Source: a bacterium
GTDB taxonomy: Bacteria; Bacillota; Bacilli; Lactobacillales; Streptococcaceae
Length of the DNA stretch: 64,000 nucleotides
Direction of reading: 5' to 3'
NCBI GenBank assembly: GCA_905221295.1
Contig: CAJNCP010000004.1
Span: 59,545-123,544 of the forward strand
The notes beneath the pieces were generated by a model. The model did not search any database. It was not told the origin of the DNA and saw nothing but the letters and a program-made list of their open reading frames with translations. Of this stretch, positions 44,535-53,629 are shown in pieces (positions within the stretch are counted from its first letter, which is position 1; each line of letters starts with the position of its first letter). The position numbers were made by a program, and so were the translations under genes.

Positions 44535-46385
44535 TTACTCAGCATGAGTTGTCTCATTCGCAAAGGAAATAATCGCTTCTTTGAGCTCATCTCCGCTGAG
44601 TGAACGGAACTCTTCAATCTTTTGATCAATGGCTTCTAGCGGCATGACGTTTACCTTACCAACGAAAATCTTATCCATAACTTGGTTATCAACTAATTCG
44701 GTCGAAACCAAGAGTTCCTCATAGAGTTTTTCACCCGGACGAATCCCAACTTCAACAATTGGAATTTCACTTTCTGTGTGTCCGCTTAGAAGGACCATTT
44801 TCTTAGCCAAGTCATAGATCTTAACTGGTTTGCCCATATCGAGGATAAAGACTTCTCCGTCCTTGGCATAAGCGCCAGCATGGATCACCAGACGGCTGGC
44901 CTCTGGAATGGTCATGAAGTAACGCGTCATACGGAAGTCTGTCACCGTTACCGGACCACCTTCAGCAATTTGACGTTCAAAGACAGGAATCACGCTACCA
45001 CGGCTACCCAGAACATTCCCAAAACGAACTGCACAGTAGGTTGATTTGCTACGTTGGTTAAAGCCTGTGACAATCAACTCTGCCACGCGCTTGGTTGCGC
45101 CCATAACATTGGGTGGATTGACCGCCTTGTCAGTCGAAATCATGACCATCTTAGGAACTTTGGCCTCATCCACAGCCTTGGCAACATTGTAGGTCCCGAG
45201 GATATTGTTTTTGAAGGCTTCTTTTGGATTGCGCTCCATCATCGGAACGTGCTTGTGGGCAGCAGCATGGTAGACAATGGCTGGTTTATACTGTTCAAAC
45301 ACCTGCAAGAGACGGTCATAATCCTGAATATCTGCAATAACAGGAACATAATCAATCCCTTGGAATGTACGGATCAATTCATGATAAACGAGGTAGATGG
45401 AATTTTCGCCATGCCCCAGCAAGATGACACGCTCTGGATTGAAGCGGCTAACCTGGCGACAAATCTCCGAACCAATCGAACCACCAGCTCCTGTCACCAA
45501 GATAGTCTTGCCTGTAAGCTCTGCACCCAGACGGGATTCGTCAAGACGGATTTCCTGACGCCCCAAAAGGTCTGTGATGTCAATTTTCTGGAAGCCACTA
45601 CCTGGTTGGTGAAGCCCCTGAACAACTGTCTCAACTTTGGGCATCTTGTAACATTTGATGCCGAGTTTATTACACATCTGCAAGATGCGTTCGTACTCTG
45701 ATGGGTCAAGCGAAGGGATGGCTACGATGACACGCTCGATTTGGTGACGTTTGGCCAATTCAGGCAGATTGTCATAGGAACCCAAAACTGGGATTCCACC
45801 TAGTTTTTGCCCCTTTTTCTTTTCATCGTTGTCCAAAATTCCCACTAGCTCAAGATCGCTAGTCGGATGTTGGTAGCTATTCATAAAGAGGGCACCACCA
45901 TCACCAGCACCAATCAAGAAGGTGCGACGATGCTCTCCATCACCACTACCTTGCTTGCGCTTAGAATAAATCAGCTGCCAAGTGATACGAGGAAGCAAGA
46001 TGAGGAAGGTACTCAACAAAATGAAGAGCACGATGAAACGGATAGAAAACAATGGAAGAAAGGCATAGCAGATTCCATAAGAAAGAACACTGCTGAGCAT
46101 CACTCCGAAAAAGATTTTCATAAAATCCGTAATCTTGCTGTAACGACTAATACTCGCATTGAGCCCCCAAAATCCAATCATGATTTGATAGAGGAGAAAA
46201 GCCAAACCAGTATAGATAACATAATCCACAGGCGCTGGGTTAATCAAACCATAAAAGAGAATGTAAGACACGATGATGGAAACCACCATACTAATAATGT
46301 CAAATATACCCCAAAACACCTGCTTTTGCTGTTTATTTAAAATTTCAACCAGATCAATCACATAATCTGTTAGTTTTTTATTCAT
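44535..46385 (-). CDS. CapD/PglF-type nucleoside-diphosphate-sugar 4,6-dehydratase
   Basis: 616 residues. Four N-terminal membrane segments (about 20-135), a Rossmann domain (FLIGAGDGGALFMNSY), then the SDR catalytic domain with ILVTGAGGSIGSEICRQ and ISTDKAVNPPNVMGATKR, where Met replaces the usual Tyr of YxxxK, as in the WbpM/CapD family. It converts UDP-GlcNAc to a 4-keto-6-deoxy sugar for surface glycans. The following GT2 gene lies upstream in the same direction, so they may serve one pathway. Confidence 0.92.
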   Translation of the reverse strand: MNKKLTDYVIDLVEILNKQQKQVFWGIFDIISMVVSIIVSYILFYGLINPAPVDYVIYTGLAFLLYQIMIGFWGLNASISRYSKITDFMKIFFGVMLSSVLSYGICYAFLPLFSIRFIVLFILLSTFLILLPRITWQLIYSKRKQGSGDGEHRRTFLIGAGDGGALFMNSYQHPTSDLELVGILDNDEKKKGQKLGGIPVLGSYDNLPELAKRHQIERVIVAIPSLDPSEYERILQMCNKLGIKCYKMPKVETVVQGLHQPGSGFQKIDITDLLGRQEIRLDESRLGAELTGKTILVTGAGGSIGSEICRQVSRFNPERVILLGHGENSIYLVYHELIRTFQGIDYVPVIADIQDYDRLLQVFEQYKPAIVYHAAAHKHVPMMERNPKEAFKNNILGTYNVAKAVDEAKVPKMVMISTDKAVNPPNVMGATKRVAELIVTGFNQRSKSTYCAVRFGNVLGSRGSVIPVFERQIAEGGPVTVTDFRMTRYFMTIPEASRLVIHAGAYAKDGEVFILDMGKPVKIYDLAKKMVLLSGHTESEIPIVEVGIRPGEKLYEELLVSTELVDNQVMDKIFVGKVNVMPLEAIDQKIEEFRSLSGDELKEAIISFANETTHAE

Positions 46386-46462
46386 AGGAATTTACTCTTT
46401 CTTAAAAGAATTTAAATATATTGTTATTATAACATTTTTTGGCTATTTTATCTTTTACAATA

Positions 46463-47293
46463 CTATTTATTTTTTCTTAATAATTTTACAAAAATAAACT
46501 GACGTACAAAGCCTGGGCAGAGTGCAACAATGGCCTGAATGGCTACACTTTTCGCATATTCCATATAAGAAATTTGCCCTCGCTCAAGCATGCGCTGACG
46601 AGCCTGACGATAGAGTTTGAGATAGCGCAAACCACCACGACGTTCAAACATCCCTGCACCAACACGAACCTGACACAAGATCTGATCCAGGTTTCCAGTC
46701 CTAGCTCCTGCGGCAATCATATTGAGCCAGAGGAGATCATCTTCCATATAAAGCCCATCTTCGTAGTTGCCTGCCTTGAGAACCATATCCTTCTTGAACA
46801 TCACTGTCATATGGTTGAAGGCACTTCTCATTCTTTGGTAAGCCACAATGTCTGCGTGCCGAGTTGGGACACGACGGTAGGAAACAATCTCATCAGGATT
46901 GTCAATAAATTCTGCAATATGTCCACCTAAGAGATCGAGATTTTCTTTCTCCATTAGTTGAAGCTGTTTCTCAAAACGATCCGGAACGGCTAAATCATCC
47001 GTATCCATGCGGGCAATAATGTCATACTGGCACTGCAAAACACCATAACGAAGAGCCAAGCCTAAACCTTGATTTTCTTCTAAGGGGCAACGCTTAACTG
47101 GAATCTCTGACTGCGCTTCCACTTCATCTAGCACCTGATAGAGTTCTGGTGTGAGAGGCCCATCCTCTACGAGAACAAGCTCACTCGGTTTTAAGGTCTG
47201 GTTTTGAACACTTTTGATGGCATCTCTCAAAAATGTCGGATTTTCCTTTACATAGACCGACATCAAGACGCTGATTTTTTGCTTTTCAGACAC
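46463..47293 (-). CDS. Family 2 glycosyltransferase
   Basis: 276 residues. GT-A fold: KISVLMSVYVKENPTFLRDA at the start, LVLVEDGPLTPE, and IIARMDTDDLAVPDRF with the DxD-type metal-binding acidic residues (MDTDD). DGLYMEDDLLWLNMIAAG holds the catalytic-side ED. Transfers a sugar to a lipid-linked or cell-wall glycan; acceptor unknown. 77 bases before the CapD-like gene, probably co-transcribed. Confidence 0.9.
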   Translation of the reverse strand: MSEKQKISVLMSVYVKENPTFLRDAIKSVQNQTLKPSELVLVEDGPLTPELYQVLDEVEAQSEIPVKRCPLEENQGLGLALRYGVLQCQYDIIARMDTDDLAVPDRFEKQLQLMEKENLDLLGGHIAEFIDNPDEIVSYRRVPTRHADIVAYQRMRSAFNHMTVMFKKDMVLKAGNYEDGLYMEDDLLWLNMIAAGARTGNLDQILCQVRVGAGMFERRGGLRYLKLYRQARQRMLERGQISYMEYAKSVAIQAIVALCPGFVRQFIFVKLLRKNK

Positions 47294-47452
47294 AGTTTTT
47301 CTCCAATTTATAGATTTCCTTCCACTATTTTATCACAAAATTTCCTAGTTTCCTATTTTTATATCAAATCAAGGAAAATTCTAGTAAAGAAATCCGTCCC
47401 CTTTCACTCTATTTTCAGTTAAATCATTCTAGCTTTCTTAGCAGTCCTCTCC

Positions 47453-47481
47453 TTGACATTGTAAGGAAAAAACCTTAAAAT
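47453..47481 (+). promoter_or_regulatory. Promoter of the MFS gene with dyad in spacer
   Basis: -35 TTGACA (47453-47458), 17 bases, -10 TAAAAT (47476-47481). The spacer contains the dyad AAGG-AAAAAA-CCTT (47463-47476), which could be a small operator. Confidence 0.78.
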
Positions 47482-47515
47482 AAGCTGTTATTAAAATCAT
47501 CCTATCGAGGTTTTT

Positions 47516-48682
47516 ATGAAAAAACAATCACTCTTTTTTGTTCTAGGAATTGTCTTAATCGGGACTGTTTTACGCTCTCCTTTTACTGCTCTTCCAACCA
47601 TTTTAGGAGATATCGCTCAGGGGCTAGGAGTTGAGGTCAGCTCTCTTGGGATTTTAACCAGTCTCCCTCTCTTGATGTTTGCTCTTTTCTCTGCTTCTGC
47701 GAGCCGCTTGGCGCAAAAGATTGGACTGGAACATCTCTTTACTTACTGTCTCCTCCTCTTAACTGTTGGCTCTGTCATTCGGATTTTCAATCTTCCCCTT
47801 CTCTATCTAGGAACCCTGATCATCGGAGCGAGCATTGCTATTTTCAATGTACTCCTCCCAAGTATGATCCAGGCAAATCAGCCTCAAAAAATCAGTCTCC
47901 TAACAACTCTCTATGTCACTGCCATGGGTGTTTCAACGGCCATCGCTTCTTATCTTTCTGTCCCTATCACCCAAGCTAGTTCTTGGAAGGGTCTCATCCT
48001 CGTTCTCAGCTTTCTCTGTCTGGTCACTCTGCTAGTCTGGTTGCCAAATCATCGCCACAACCACTACCTAGAAGGGCAGAAAGAAAAGCAAGTCAAAGAA
48101 AATATTCTAAAAAGTAAAGATGTCTGGGCCATCATTATCTTTGGCGGACTTCAGTCCTTGCTCTTTTATACGAGTATGACCTGGTTGCCAACTATGGCTG
48201 TTGGTGCTGGTATTTCTAATAGTGATGCGGCTCTCCTCGCTTCTATTTTCTCACTGATCAGCATTCCTTTTTCCATGACCGTTCCAAGTCTGACCACTCG
48301 TTTGTCTGATGGCCACCGTCGAATCATGCTAGCAATTATCTCTATGGCTGGGATGACAGGAATTACCATGCTCTTGTATCCAACCAATAATTTCCTCTAC
48401 TGGTTAGTCGTCCATCTCTTGATTGGAACGGCCTGCAGTGCCCTCTTCCCCTACCTCATGGTTTGCTTTTCTCTTAAAACCAGTTCTCCTGAAAAGACAG
48501 CTCAGCTATCAGGACTAGCACAAACAGGGGGTTACATCTTAGCAGCTTTTGGACCTGCCTTGTTTGGTTATAGTTTTGAACTTTTCCAATCTTGGATCCC
48601 AGCTGTCCTTGCCCTTCTAGTCATCGATATCATCATGACCATCTCACTCTTTATGGTCGATCGAGCTGATAACATCCTTTAA
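47516..48682 (+). CDS. MFS transporter, CynX/NimT family
   Basis: 388 residues with about twelve membrane helices. N-terminal LRSPFTALPTILGDIAQGLG is characteristic of the CynX/NimT group (cyanate, 2-nitroimidazole efflux). Substrate in streptococci is unknown. It is divergent from the GT2 gene and has its own consensus promoter and terminator. Confidence 0.88.
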   Translation: MKKQSLFFVLGIVLIGTVLRSPFTALPTILGDIAQGLGVEVSSLGILTSLPLLMFALFSASASRLAQKIGLEHLFTYCLLLLTVGSVIRIFNLPLLYLGTLIIGASIAIFNVLLPSMIQANQPQKISLLTTLYVTAMGVSTAIASYLSVPITQASSWKGLILVLSFLCLVTLLVWLPNHRHNHYLEGQKEKQVKENILKSKDVWAIIIFGGLQSLLFYTSMTWLPTMAVGAGISNSDAALLASIFSLISIPFSMTVPSLTTRLSDGHRRIMLAIISMAGMTGITMLLYPTNNFLYWLVVHLLIGTACSALFPYLMVCFSLKTSSPEKTAQLSGLAQTGGYILAAFGPALFGYSFELFQSWIPAVLALLVIDIIMTISLFMVDRADNIL

Positions 48683-48715
48683 TTTTCTAAAATACTTCTC
48701 AGATATAAACAATGT

Positions 48716-48742
48716 AAAGCCAGACAGAGTCTGGTTTTTTTG
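48716..48742 (+). terminator. Terminator of the MFS gene
   Basis: AGCCAGAC, AGA, GTCTGGTT followed by TTTTTT, 40 bases after the stop codon. A second hairpin CCATCT...AGATGG with GTTTTTG follows at 48768-48797. Confidence 0.82.
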
Positions 48743-48774
48743 GTGCTTCTATCAACAAAAGCACCCTCCATCTG

Positions 48775-48804
48775 TTAGCAGAAAGATGGCGTTTTTGATA
48801 TAAT
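48775..48804 (+). promoter_or_regulatory. Promoter of the repeat/DUF2971 gene
   Basis: -35 TTAGCA (48775-48780), 18-base spacer, -10 TATAAT (48799-48804). The -35 lies within the second hairpin behind the MFS gene. The leader is about 75 bases. Confidence 0.6.
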
Positions 48805-48883
48805 AAGATGTATAGAAACTAATTGTCATAGGAAAAATACATTAGTTTATAAAATAGCTACTATTTTAAGTGAGGTGCACAGG

Positions 48884-51583
48884 ATGGATGAACTGAAATA
48901 CAATTTGGATCAAAGTTTAGCAGAGTTAGATAAGCTCGTTGGCTTATCAGCAAAGGAGACAGATAAGACTGCCTGTGGAGCTCTAGCAGAAAAAGCAAGA
49001 ATAATTTATGAGCAATACCCTGAATCAGAAGACATTGCGTTGCGGTATGCTAAGGTTTTGTTCAATTTATCAACCAGGCAAACTGAGTTGAAGGAACTAG
49101 AGGCTACTGTTGAGAAATTACAGCCCTTGCAAGAACGCTTTTCAGATTCGCCTATTATAGCAGAAGCGTATGCTAAGATTTTGGTCGGTTTATCAATCCA
49201 GCAGACTGAATTGAATGAGCGGGAGGCTACTGTTGCGAAATTACAGCCCTTGCAAGAACGCTTTCCAGATTCACCTATTATAGTAGAAGCGTATGCTATG
49301 GTTTTGTTCAAGTTATCACCCAAGCAGACTGAGTTACAGGAACGGGAGGCTACTGCTGAGAAATTACAGATCTTGCATCAACAATTCCCTGAATCGCCTG
49401 ATATAGCTTTGCAGTATGCTAAGACTCTGGTTAATTTATCAGCCAAGCAGACTGAGTTAAAAGAACAGGAGGCTACTGCTGAGAAATTACAGGTCTTGCA
49501 TCAACAATTCCCTGAATCGCCTGATATAGCTTTGCGGTATGCTAGGATTTTGTTCAATTTAGCAGCCGAGCAGACTGAGTTAAAAGAACGGGAAGCTACT
49601 GCTGAGAAAATACAGATCTTGCATCAACAATTCCCTGAATCGCCTGATATAGCTTTTGAGTATGCTAGGCTTTTGTTCAATTTATCATTCGAGCAGACTG
49701 AGTTGAAAGAGCGGGAGGCTACTGTTGAGAAATTACAGGTCTTGCATCAACAATTCCCTGAATCACCTGATATAGCTTTTGAGTACGCTAAGATTTTGGT
49801 TAATTTATCAATCGAGCAGACTGAGTTGAAAGAGCGGGAGGCTACTGTTGAGAAATTACAGGTCTTGCATCAACAATTCCCTGACTCGCCTGATATAGCT
49901 TTGGGGTATGCTCAGATTTTGTTCAATTTATCAATCAAGCAGACCGAGTTAAAAGAACTGGAGGCTACTGTTGAGAAATTACAGGTCTTGCATCAACAAT
50001 TCCCTGAATCGCCTGATATAGCTTTGGAGTATGCTCAGATTTTGGTTAATTTATCAGCCAAGCAGACTGAGTTGAAAGAACTGGAGGCTAGTGTTGCGAA
50101 ATTACAGGTCTTGCATCAACAATTCCCTGAATCGCCTGATATAGCAGAAACATTTGCTGGGATTTTGTTCAATTTATCAATCAAGCAGACTGAGTTGCAG
50201 GAGCGGAAGGCTAGTGTTTCGAAATTGCAGTCCTTGCAAGAACGCTTCGATAAATCTGAAGTAATTGCTTTTATATACGGTGTGTTCTTAGCAATCTTAT
50301 TTAATCATCAAACAGAGTTGAGTGAACGTCGGCAAACCACAAAAATAATTAAAAAACTCTATGAAGAATTCTCCAAATTTATGATACAAAATTTTGATGA
50401 TCTATTTTTTAGTAATGAGAATGTTTGTGACAGCGAAGAGTACATGCTATTCAACTTTATCCTAAGAGAAGGTCTTTTAAATAATACTAAATATGCTATT
50501 TTACAAACATGGGTAAAGCGTTATAAAGAAGACTCGAGTGAACTAAAGAACTTGCTATCTATTTATCAACTTGTTCAAAAAATCAAGTATCAGTTGGGAC
50601 TAAAAGACGAAGATAAAAATCAGGTGCTTAAATTCGGCCATTACACTAAGGGAAGCACTCTCCAAATTATGTTAGATCAAGAGGAGAATGAGAAGAAAAG
50701 TACTTTTTCAGTATCTGGGAAAACTCGTTTGTATAATGCTAATTATATGAATGATCCTGAAGAAGGAATCGTCATAGAACAGATATTGGGCTTAGATAGA
50801 CGAGATGTTTTGGAACCAAGCTCATGGTTCTTAATGAGTTTTACAAACAAAACGGATGATCTGGCCATGTGGTCCCAGTATGGTGATGATGCCAAAGGTG
50901 TTTGTCTGGTACTTCGAGAAGATGATTTTTCTAGATTTACTTCCTTCAATGATGTTTCTTGGCGTCAAGAAAAAAACTTTTTAGAATTCTCTGATAAGAT
51001 GCATTTACTGAAATCTGAATTAAATAGTGGTTTTGAAAAATCTATCTTTCGGAGTGAAAGTGAAAATTCAGTCGATACTGTTAATGATGAAGGAACTGAA
51101 CCGAATTCTGTAGAAAAAGATAGTGATTATCTCTACCGAATTGCCTATGTTAAGCATATAGAGGAAAATTTAAAACTAGAACGAACTGAACTATTTGAGA
51201 AGTCGGAAATAGAAGAATTAGAAAAATTGTTGAATAGTTTAAAAGAAAAACTAGATATCGGTTCAAAAGTCACGGAGAAGAATTATCAAGATGCCATCTC
51301 TGAATGTATCGAAGAAATTCGCTACTTGTTTAAATCTGTAGATTATAAATATGAGAATGAACTGCGTATCTTACGCTATGCTAACCTAGACCCAAGTAAT
51401 GATAAAATCAAAATTGATAAAACCTCTGGGATAGGCAGACTTTATGTAGAACGTGAAAATTCAATTCAAATCCGAGAAGTCATTTTCGGTCCTAAATTTC
51501 CAAATCCTGAGTACGTAACTCCTTTATTGAAACTTTTAGATAAGGAAATTAAGTATAAAAAATCTACGATAAAATTTAGATAA
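48884..51583 (+). CDS. Large protein with eleven 41-residue helical repeats and a DUF2971-like C-terminus
   Basis: 899 residues from the ATG at 48884 (the GTG 9 bases earlier is part of the Shine-Dalgarno GAGGTG). Residues about 38-488 hold eleven 41-residue units of the type LQVLHQQFPESPDIALEYAQ plus ILVNLSAKQTELKELEATVEK split in two halves, TPR/solenoid-like. Residues about 580-895 contain LYNANYMNDPEEG and SFTNKTDDLAMWSQYGDDAKGVCLV, the DUF2971 signature. No signal peptide or membrane helix. The second half is more AT-rich than its neighbours. It is absent between these neighbours in pneumococcus (from memory). Possible sensor-effector of a defence or stress system; inferred only. Confidence 0.75.
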   Translation: MDELKYNLDQSLAELDKLVGLSAKETDKTACGALAEKARIIYEQYPESEDIALRYAKVLFNLSTRQTELKELEATVEKLQPLQERFSDSPIIAEAYAKILVGLSIQQTELNEREATVAKLQPLQERFPDSPIIVEAYAMVLFKLSPKQTELQEREATAEKLQILHQQFPESPDIALQYAKTLVNLSAKQTELKEQEATAEKLQVLHQQFPESPDIALRYARILFNLAAEQTELKEREATAEKIQILHQQFPESPDIAFEYARLLFNLSFEQTELKEREATVEKLQVLHQQFPESPDIAFEYAKILVNLSIEQTELKEREATVEKLQVLHQQFPDSPDIALGYAQILFNLSIKQTELKELEATVEKLQVLHQQFPESPDIALEYAQILVNLSAKQTELKELEASVAKLQVLHQQFPESPDIAETFAGILFNLSIKQTELQERKASVSKLQSLQERFDKSEVIAFIYGVFLAILFNHQTELSERRQTTKIIKKLYEEFSKFMIQNFDDLFFSNENVCDSEEYMLFNFILREGLLNNTKYAILQTWVKRYKEDSSELKNLLSIYQLVQKIKYQLGLKDEDKNQVLKFGHYTKGSTLQIMLDQEENEKKSTFSVSGKTRLYNANYMNDPEEGIVIEQILGLDRRDVLEPSSWFLMSFTNKTDDLAMWSQYGDDAKGVCLVLREDDFSRFTSFNDVSWRQEKNFLEFSDKMHLLKSELNSGFEKSIFRSESENSVDTVNDEGTEPNSVEKDSDYLYRIAYVKHIEENLKLERTELFEKSEIEELEKLLNSLKEKLDIGSKVTEKNYQDAISECIEEIRYLFKSVDYKYENELRILRYANLDPSNDKIKIDKTSGIGRLYVERENSIQIREVIFGPKFPNPEYVTPLLKLLDKEIKYKKSTIKFR
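48995..50347 (+). repeat. Eleven tandem 123-bp coding repeats
   Basis: Exact 123-base period: leucine codons opening units lie at 49118, then every 123 bases to 50225, with a diverged first unit from 48995. Central units (49364-50100) share long nearly identical stretches such as GAGAAATTACAGGTCTTGCA and CAACAATTCCCTGAATCGCC. No base is lost or gained, so the frame is kept. Copy number could change by recombination. Confidence 0.9.
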
Positions 51584-51601
51584 AGGCTGACAACATTCTC
51601 T

Positions 51602-51629
51602 AAACTTCTAGTTTTTACTAGAAGTTTTT
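51602..51629 (+). terminator. Terminator of the repeat/DUF2971 gene
   Basis: AAACTTCTAG, TTTTTA loop, CTAGAAGTTT then TTT, 20 bases after the stop codon. It isolates this gene from the PadR operon. Confidence 0.85.
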
Positions 51630-51630
51630 T

Positions 51631-51718
51631 ATATATAAAATTTTTACACATATTTCTTGACAGGGATTTCAACTTGAGATACAATATATTTGAAAAGAGT
51701 ATATATAAAATTTTTATA
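51631..51718 (+). promoter_or_regulatory. PadR operon promoter with paired AT-rich repeats
   Basis: -35 TTGACA (51657-51662), 17 bases, -10 TACAAT (51680-51685). ATATATAAAATTTTTA occurs at 51631-51646 and again at 51701-51716, exactly 70 bases apart, one above the -35 and one in the leader just before the ribosome-binding site. Each is a partial palindrome. They are candidate operators for autoregulation by PadR. Confidence 0.65.
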
Positions 51719-51738
51719 TAATATAAAGGAGGTTTCCC

Positions 51739-52065
51739 ATGTACTTCCCAACATCCTCTGCCTTGATCGAGTTTCTCATCTTGGCTGTACTGGAGCAGGG
51801 AGATTCTTATGGTTATGAGATTAGCCAAACCATTAAACTCATCGCCAATATCAAAGAATCTACGCTCTATCCCATTCTCAAAAAACTGGAAGCCAATGGC
51901 TTTCTGACCACCTACTCTAGAGAGTTTCAGGGGCGTATGCGCAAATACTACTCCTTGACCAATCGGGGCGTAGAGCAGCTCGTTACTCTAAAGGAAGAGT
52001 GGACGCTCTATACCGAAACCGTCAACGGCATCATAGAAGGGAGTATCCGCCATGACAAGAACTGA
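51739..52065 (+). CDS. PadR family transcriptional regulator
   Basis: 108 residues; winged helix with SALIEFLILAVLEQGDSYGYEISQ split here as the PadR N-terminal signature, and STLYPILKKLEANGFLTTY as the recognition region. Short PadR-s2 type. AAAGGAGG site before the ATG. Its stop overlaps the HAAS-domain gene start by 14 bases, the standard PadR-HAAS pair that senses envelope stress in Firmicutes. Confidence 0.93.
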   Translation: MYFPTSSALIEFLILAVLEQGDSYGYEISQTIKLIANIKESTLYPILKKLEANGFLTTYSREFQGRMRKYYSLTNRGVEQLVTLKEEWTLYTETVNGIIEGSIRHDKN

Positions 52066-52645
52066 CTATCTGACTCAGTTAGAAACCTATCTCCATAAAC
52101 TACCTGAAGCTGACCGCATCGAAGCTATGGACTACTTTAAGGAACTATTTGACGATGCAGGTTCAGAGGGTGAAGAGGAACTCATTGCCAGTCTAGGAAC
52201 ACCAAAAGAAGCGGCTCATGATGTCCTCTCTAACCTCCTCGATAAAAAAGTTAATGAAGCCCCTGCTCAAAAGAATGACCGCCAACTGCTACACATTGCC
52301 CTCTTAGCCTTACTAGCAGCTCCTATCGGAATCCCTGTGGGAATTGCAATTATCTTAACCATTATCGGGCTTTTTATCGCAGCTGCCTCCGTCATTCTAG
52401 CCTTCTTTACCGTCTCTGTGACAGGTATCCTACTGGGCGGACTCTTTATCGTAGAGAGCTTTAGTGTCCTAGTCGAAGCCAAATCTGCCTTTATCTTGAT
52501 TTTCGGGGCTGGTTTGCTTGCTATCGGTGCTTCTTCTCTTGTTCTACTAGGCATATCCTATGTAGCTCGTTTCTTTGGCCTCCTAATCGTCCGCTTGGCA
52601 CAATGGATTCTTAAAAAAGGAAAGAGAGGTGACAGACATGCGTAA
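52052..52645 (+). CDS. DUF1700 / HAAS domain membrane protein
   Basis: 197 residues. The N-terminal HAAS domain (about residues 1-65, YLTQLETYLHKLPEADRIEA) is a three-helix module that partners PadR-like regulators; four or five hydrophobic segments follow (about 75-190). Overlaps padR by 14 bases and the next gene by 8, so the three are translationally coupled. Confidence 0.9.
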   Translation: MTRTDYLTQLETYLHKLPEADRIEAMDYFKELFDDAGSEGEEELIASLGTPKEAAHDVLSNLLDKKVNEAPAQKNDRQLLHIALLALLAAPIGIPVGIAIILTIIGLFIAAASVILAFFTVSVTGILLGGLFIVESFSVLVEAKSAFILIFGAGLLAIGASSLVLLGISYVARFFGLLIVRLAQWILKKGKRGDRHA

Positions 52646-53567
52646 ATTGACAAAAGGATTTCTCATCTTTGGTGTGGTTTCTACAATCCTCGGTTTTATC
52701 ATGATCATTGTAGGCGCCCAGTCCAATGGTATTCAAAGTTTGCTAGCCATGTCAAAAGACCCCGTCTATGACAATCGTATCGAAGAAGTGACCTTTGGAA
52801 ATGAAGTGGAAAAACTTGATCTAGCCCTTGAGGAACATAGCCTAACCATCACAGAGTCTGTAGATGACAAGATCCACATCACCTATCATCCTTCCGTGTC
52901 TGGTCGTCACGATCTAACTACTGGTATGAGTGACAAAACACTGAGCGTCACTGATAAACAAGCCTCCCAACATCGTTTTCTCGGTTCAGGAATCGAAGGC
53001 CTACTTCGTATTGCCAGCAGTTATTCTCACCGTTTTGACGAAGTCGTTCTCTCCCTACCTAAAGGAAGAAGGCTGCAAGCTATCACCGTCTCAGCCAATC
53101 GTGGACAAACCAATATTCGTCAAGCCAATCTTGAAAATGCGACAATTAAAACAAAAGGCTACCTCTTAAGACTAACTGAAAGTTCTATCAAGAACAGCAC
53201 ACTAACGGCACCTCATATCATCAATATCTTTGATGCCGAATTGACAGATAGTCAGGTCAAGACGGAGGGAGCACACATCTATGCTGAAAATATCCAAGTT
53301 CACGGCAAGGTCGAGCTAGAGGCTTATTCAACTCTACAACTCATTCTCTCCCAGAAAGAGACCGACCGTATCAATCTAGAAATTTCTTCTCAGCATGGTG
53401 GTATCTATCGTCAACCCAAAGAAGAACATCGTGGACAAAAAGAGAATGTACTTGCCAACCCTTATAAAACGGAAAAAGCAGATATCAAGGACCTACTCAT
53501 TGCAAAAGCCAACCAAGATATCTACCTACCAAAAGAAGAGTACTCTTCTCCATCTAGAAACCATTGA
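52638..53567 (+). CDS. DUF4097 family beta-strand protein
   Basis: 309 residues from MRKLTKGFLIFGVVSTILGF (ATG at 52638; an earlier GTG is in the ribosome-binding region). One membrane anchor at the N-terminus, then a long beta-helix-like domain on the outside (ATIKTKGYLLRLTESSIKNS, IINIFDAELTDSQVKTEGAH). DUF4097 proteins accompany PadR/HAAS pairs and often PspC/LiaX-type envelope stress responses; LiaX of enterococci has a similar domain. The function here is inferred. Confidence 0.85.
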   Translation: MRKLTKGFLIFGVVSTILGFIMIIVGAQSNGIQSLLAMSKDPVYDNRIEEVTFGNEVEKLDLALEEHSLTITESVDDKIHITYHPSVSGRHDLTTGMSDKTLSVTDKQASQHRFLGSGIEGLLRIASSYSHRFDEVVLSLPKGRRLQAITVSANRGQTNIRQANLENATIKTKGYLLRLTESSIKNSTLTAPHIINIFDAELTDSQVKTEGAHIYAENIQVHGKVELEAYSTLQLILSQKETDRINLEISSQHGGIYRQPKEEHRGQKENVLANPYKTEKADIKDLLIAKANQDIYLPKEEYSSPSRNH

Positions 53568-53629
53568 CAAAAACGCTTTCATCTGCTAATCTAAAAATAG
53601 AAAACGATCATAAAAAAGGAGGTTCCACC

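Noticed and set aside
45054..45701. Long plus-strand ORF of 215 codons
   Set aside because: It is antisense to the CapD-like gene, has no ribosome-binding site, and its composition is that of a shadow frame.
48995..50347. CRISPR-like regular repeats
   Set aside because: The 123-base units are contiguous, have no spacers and stay in one reading frame; they are protein repeats.
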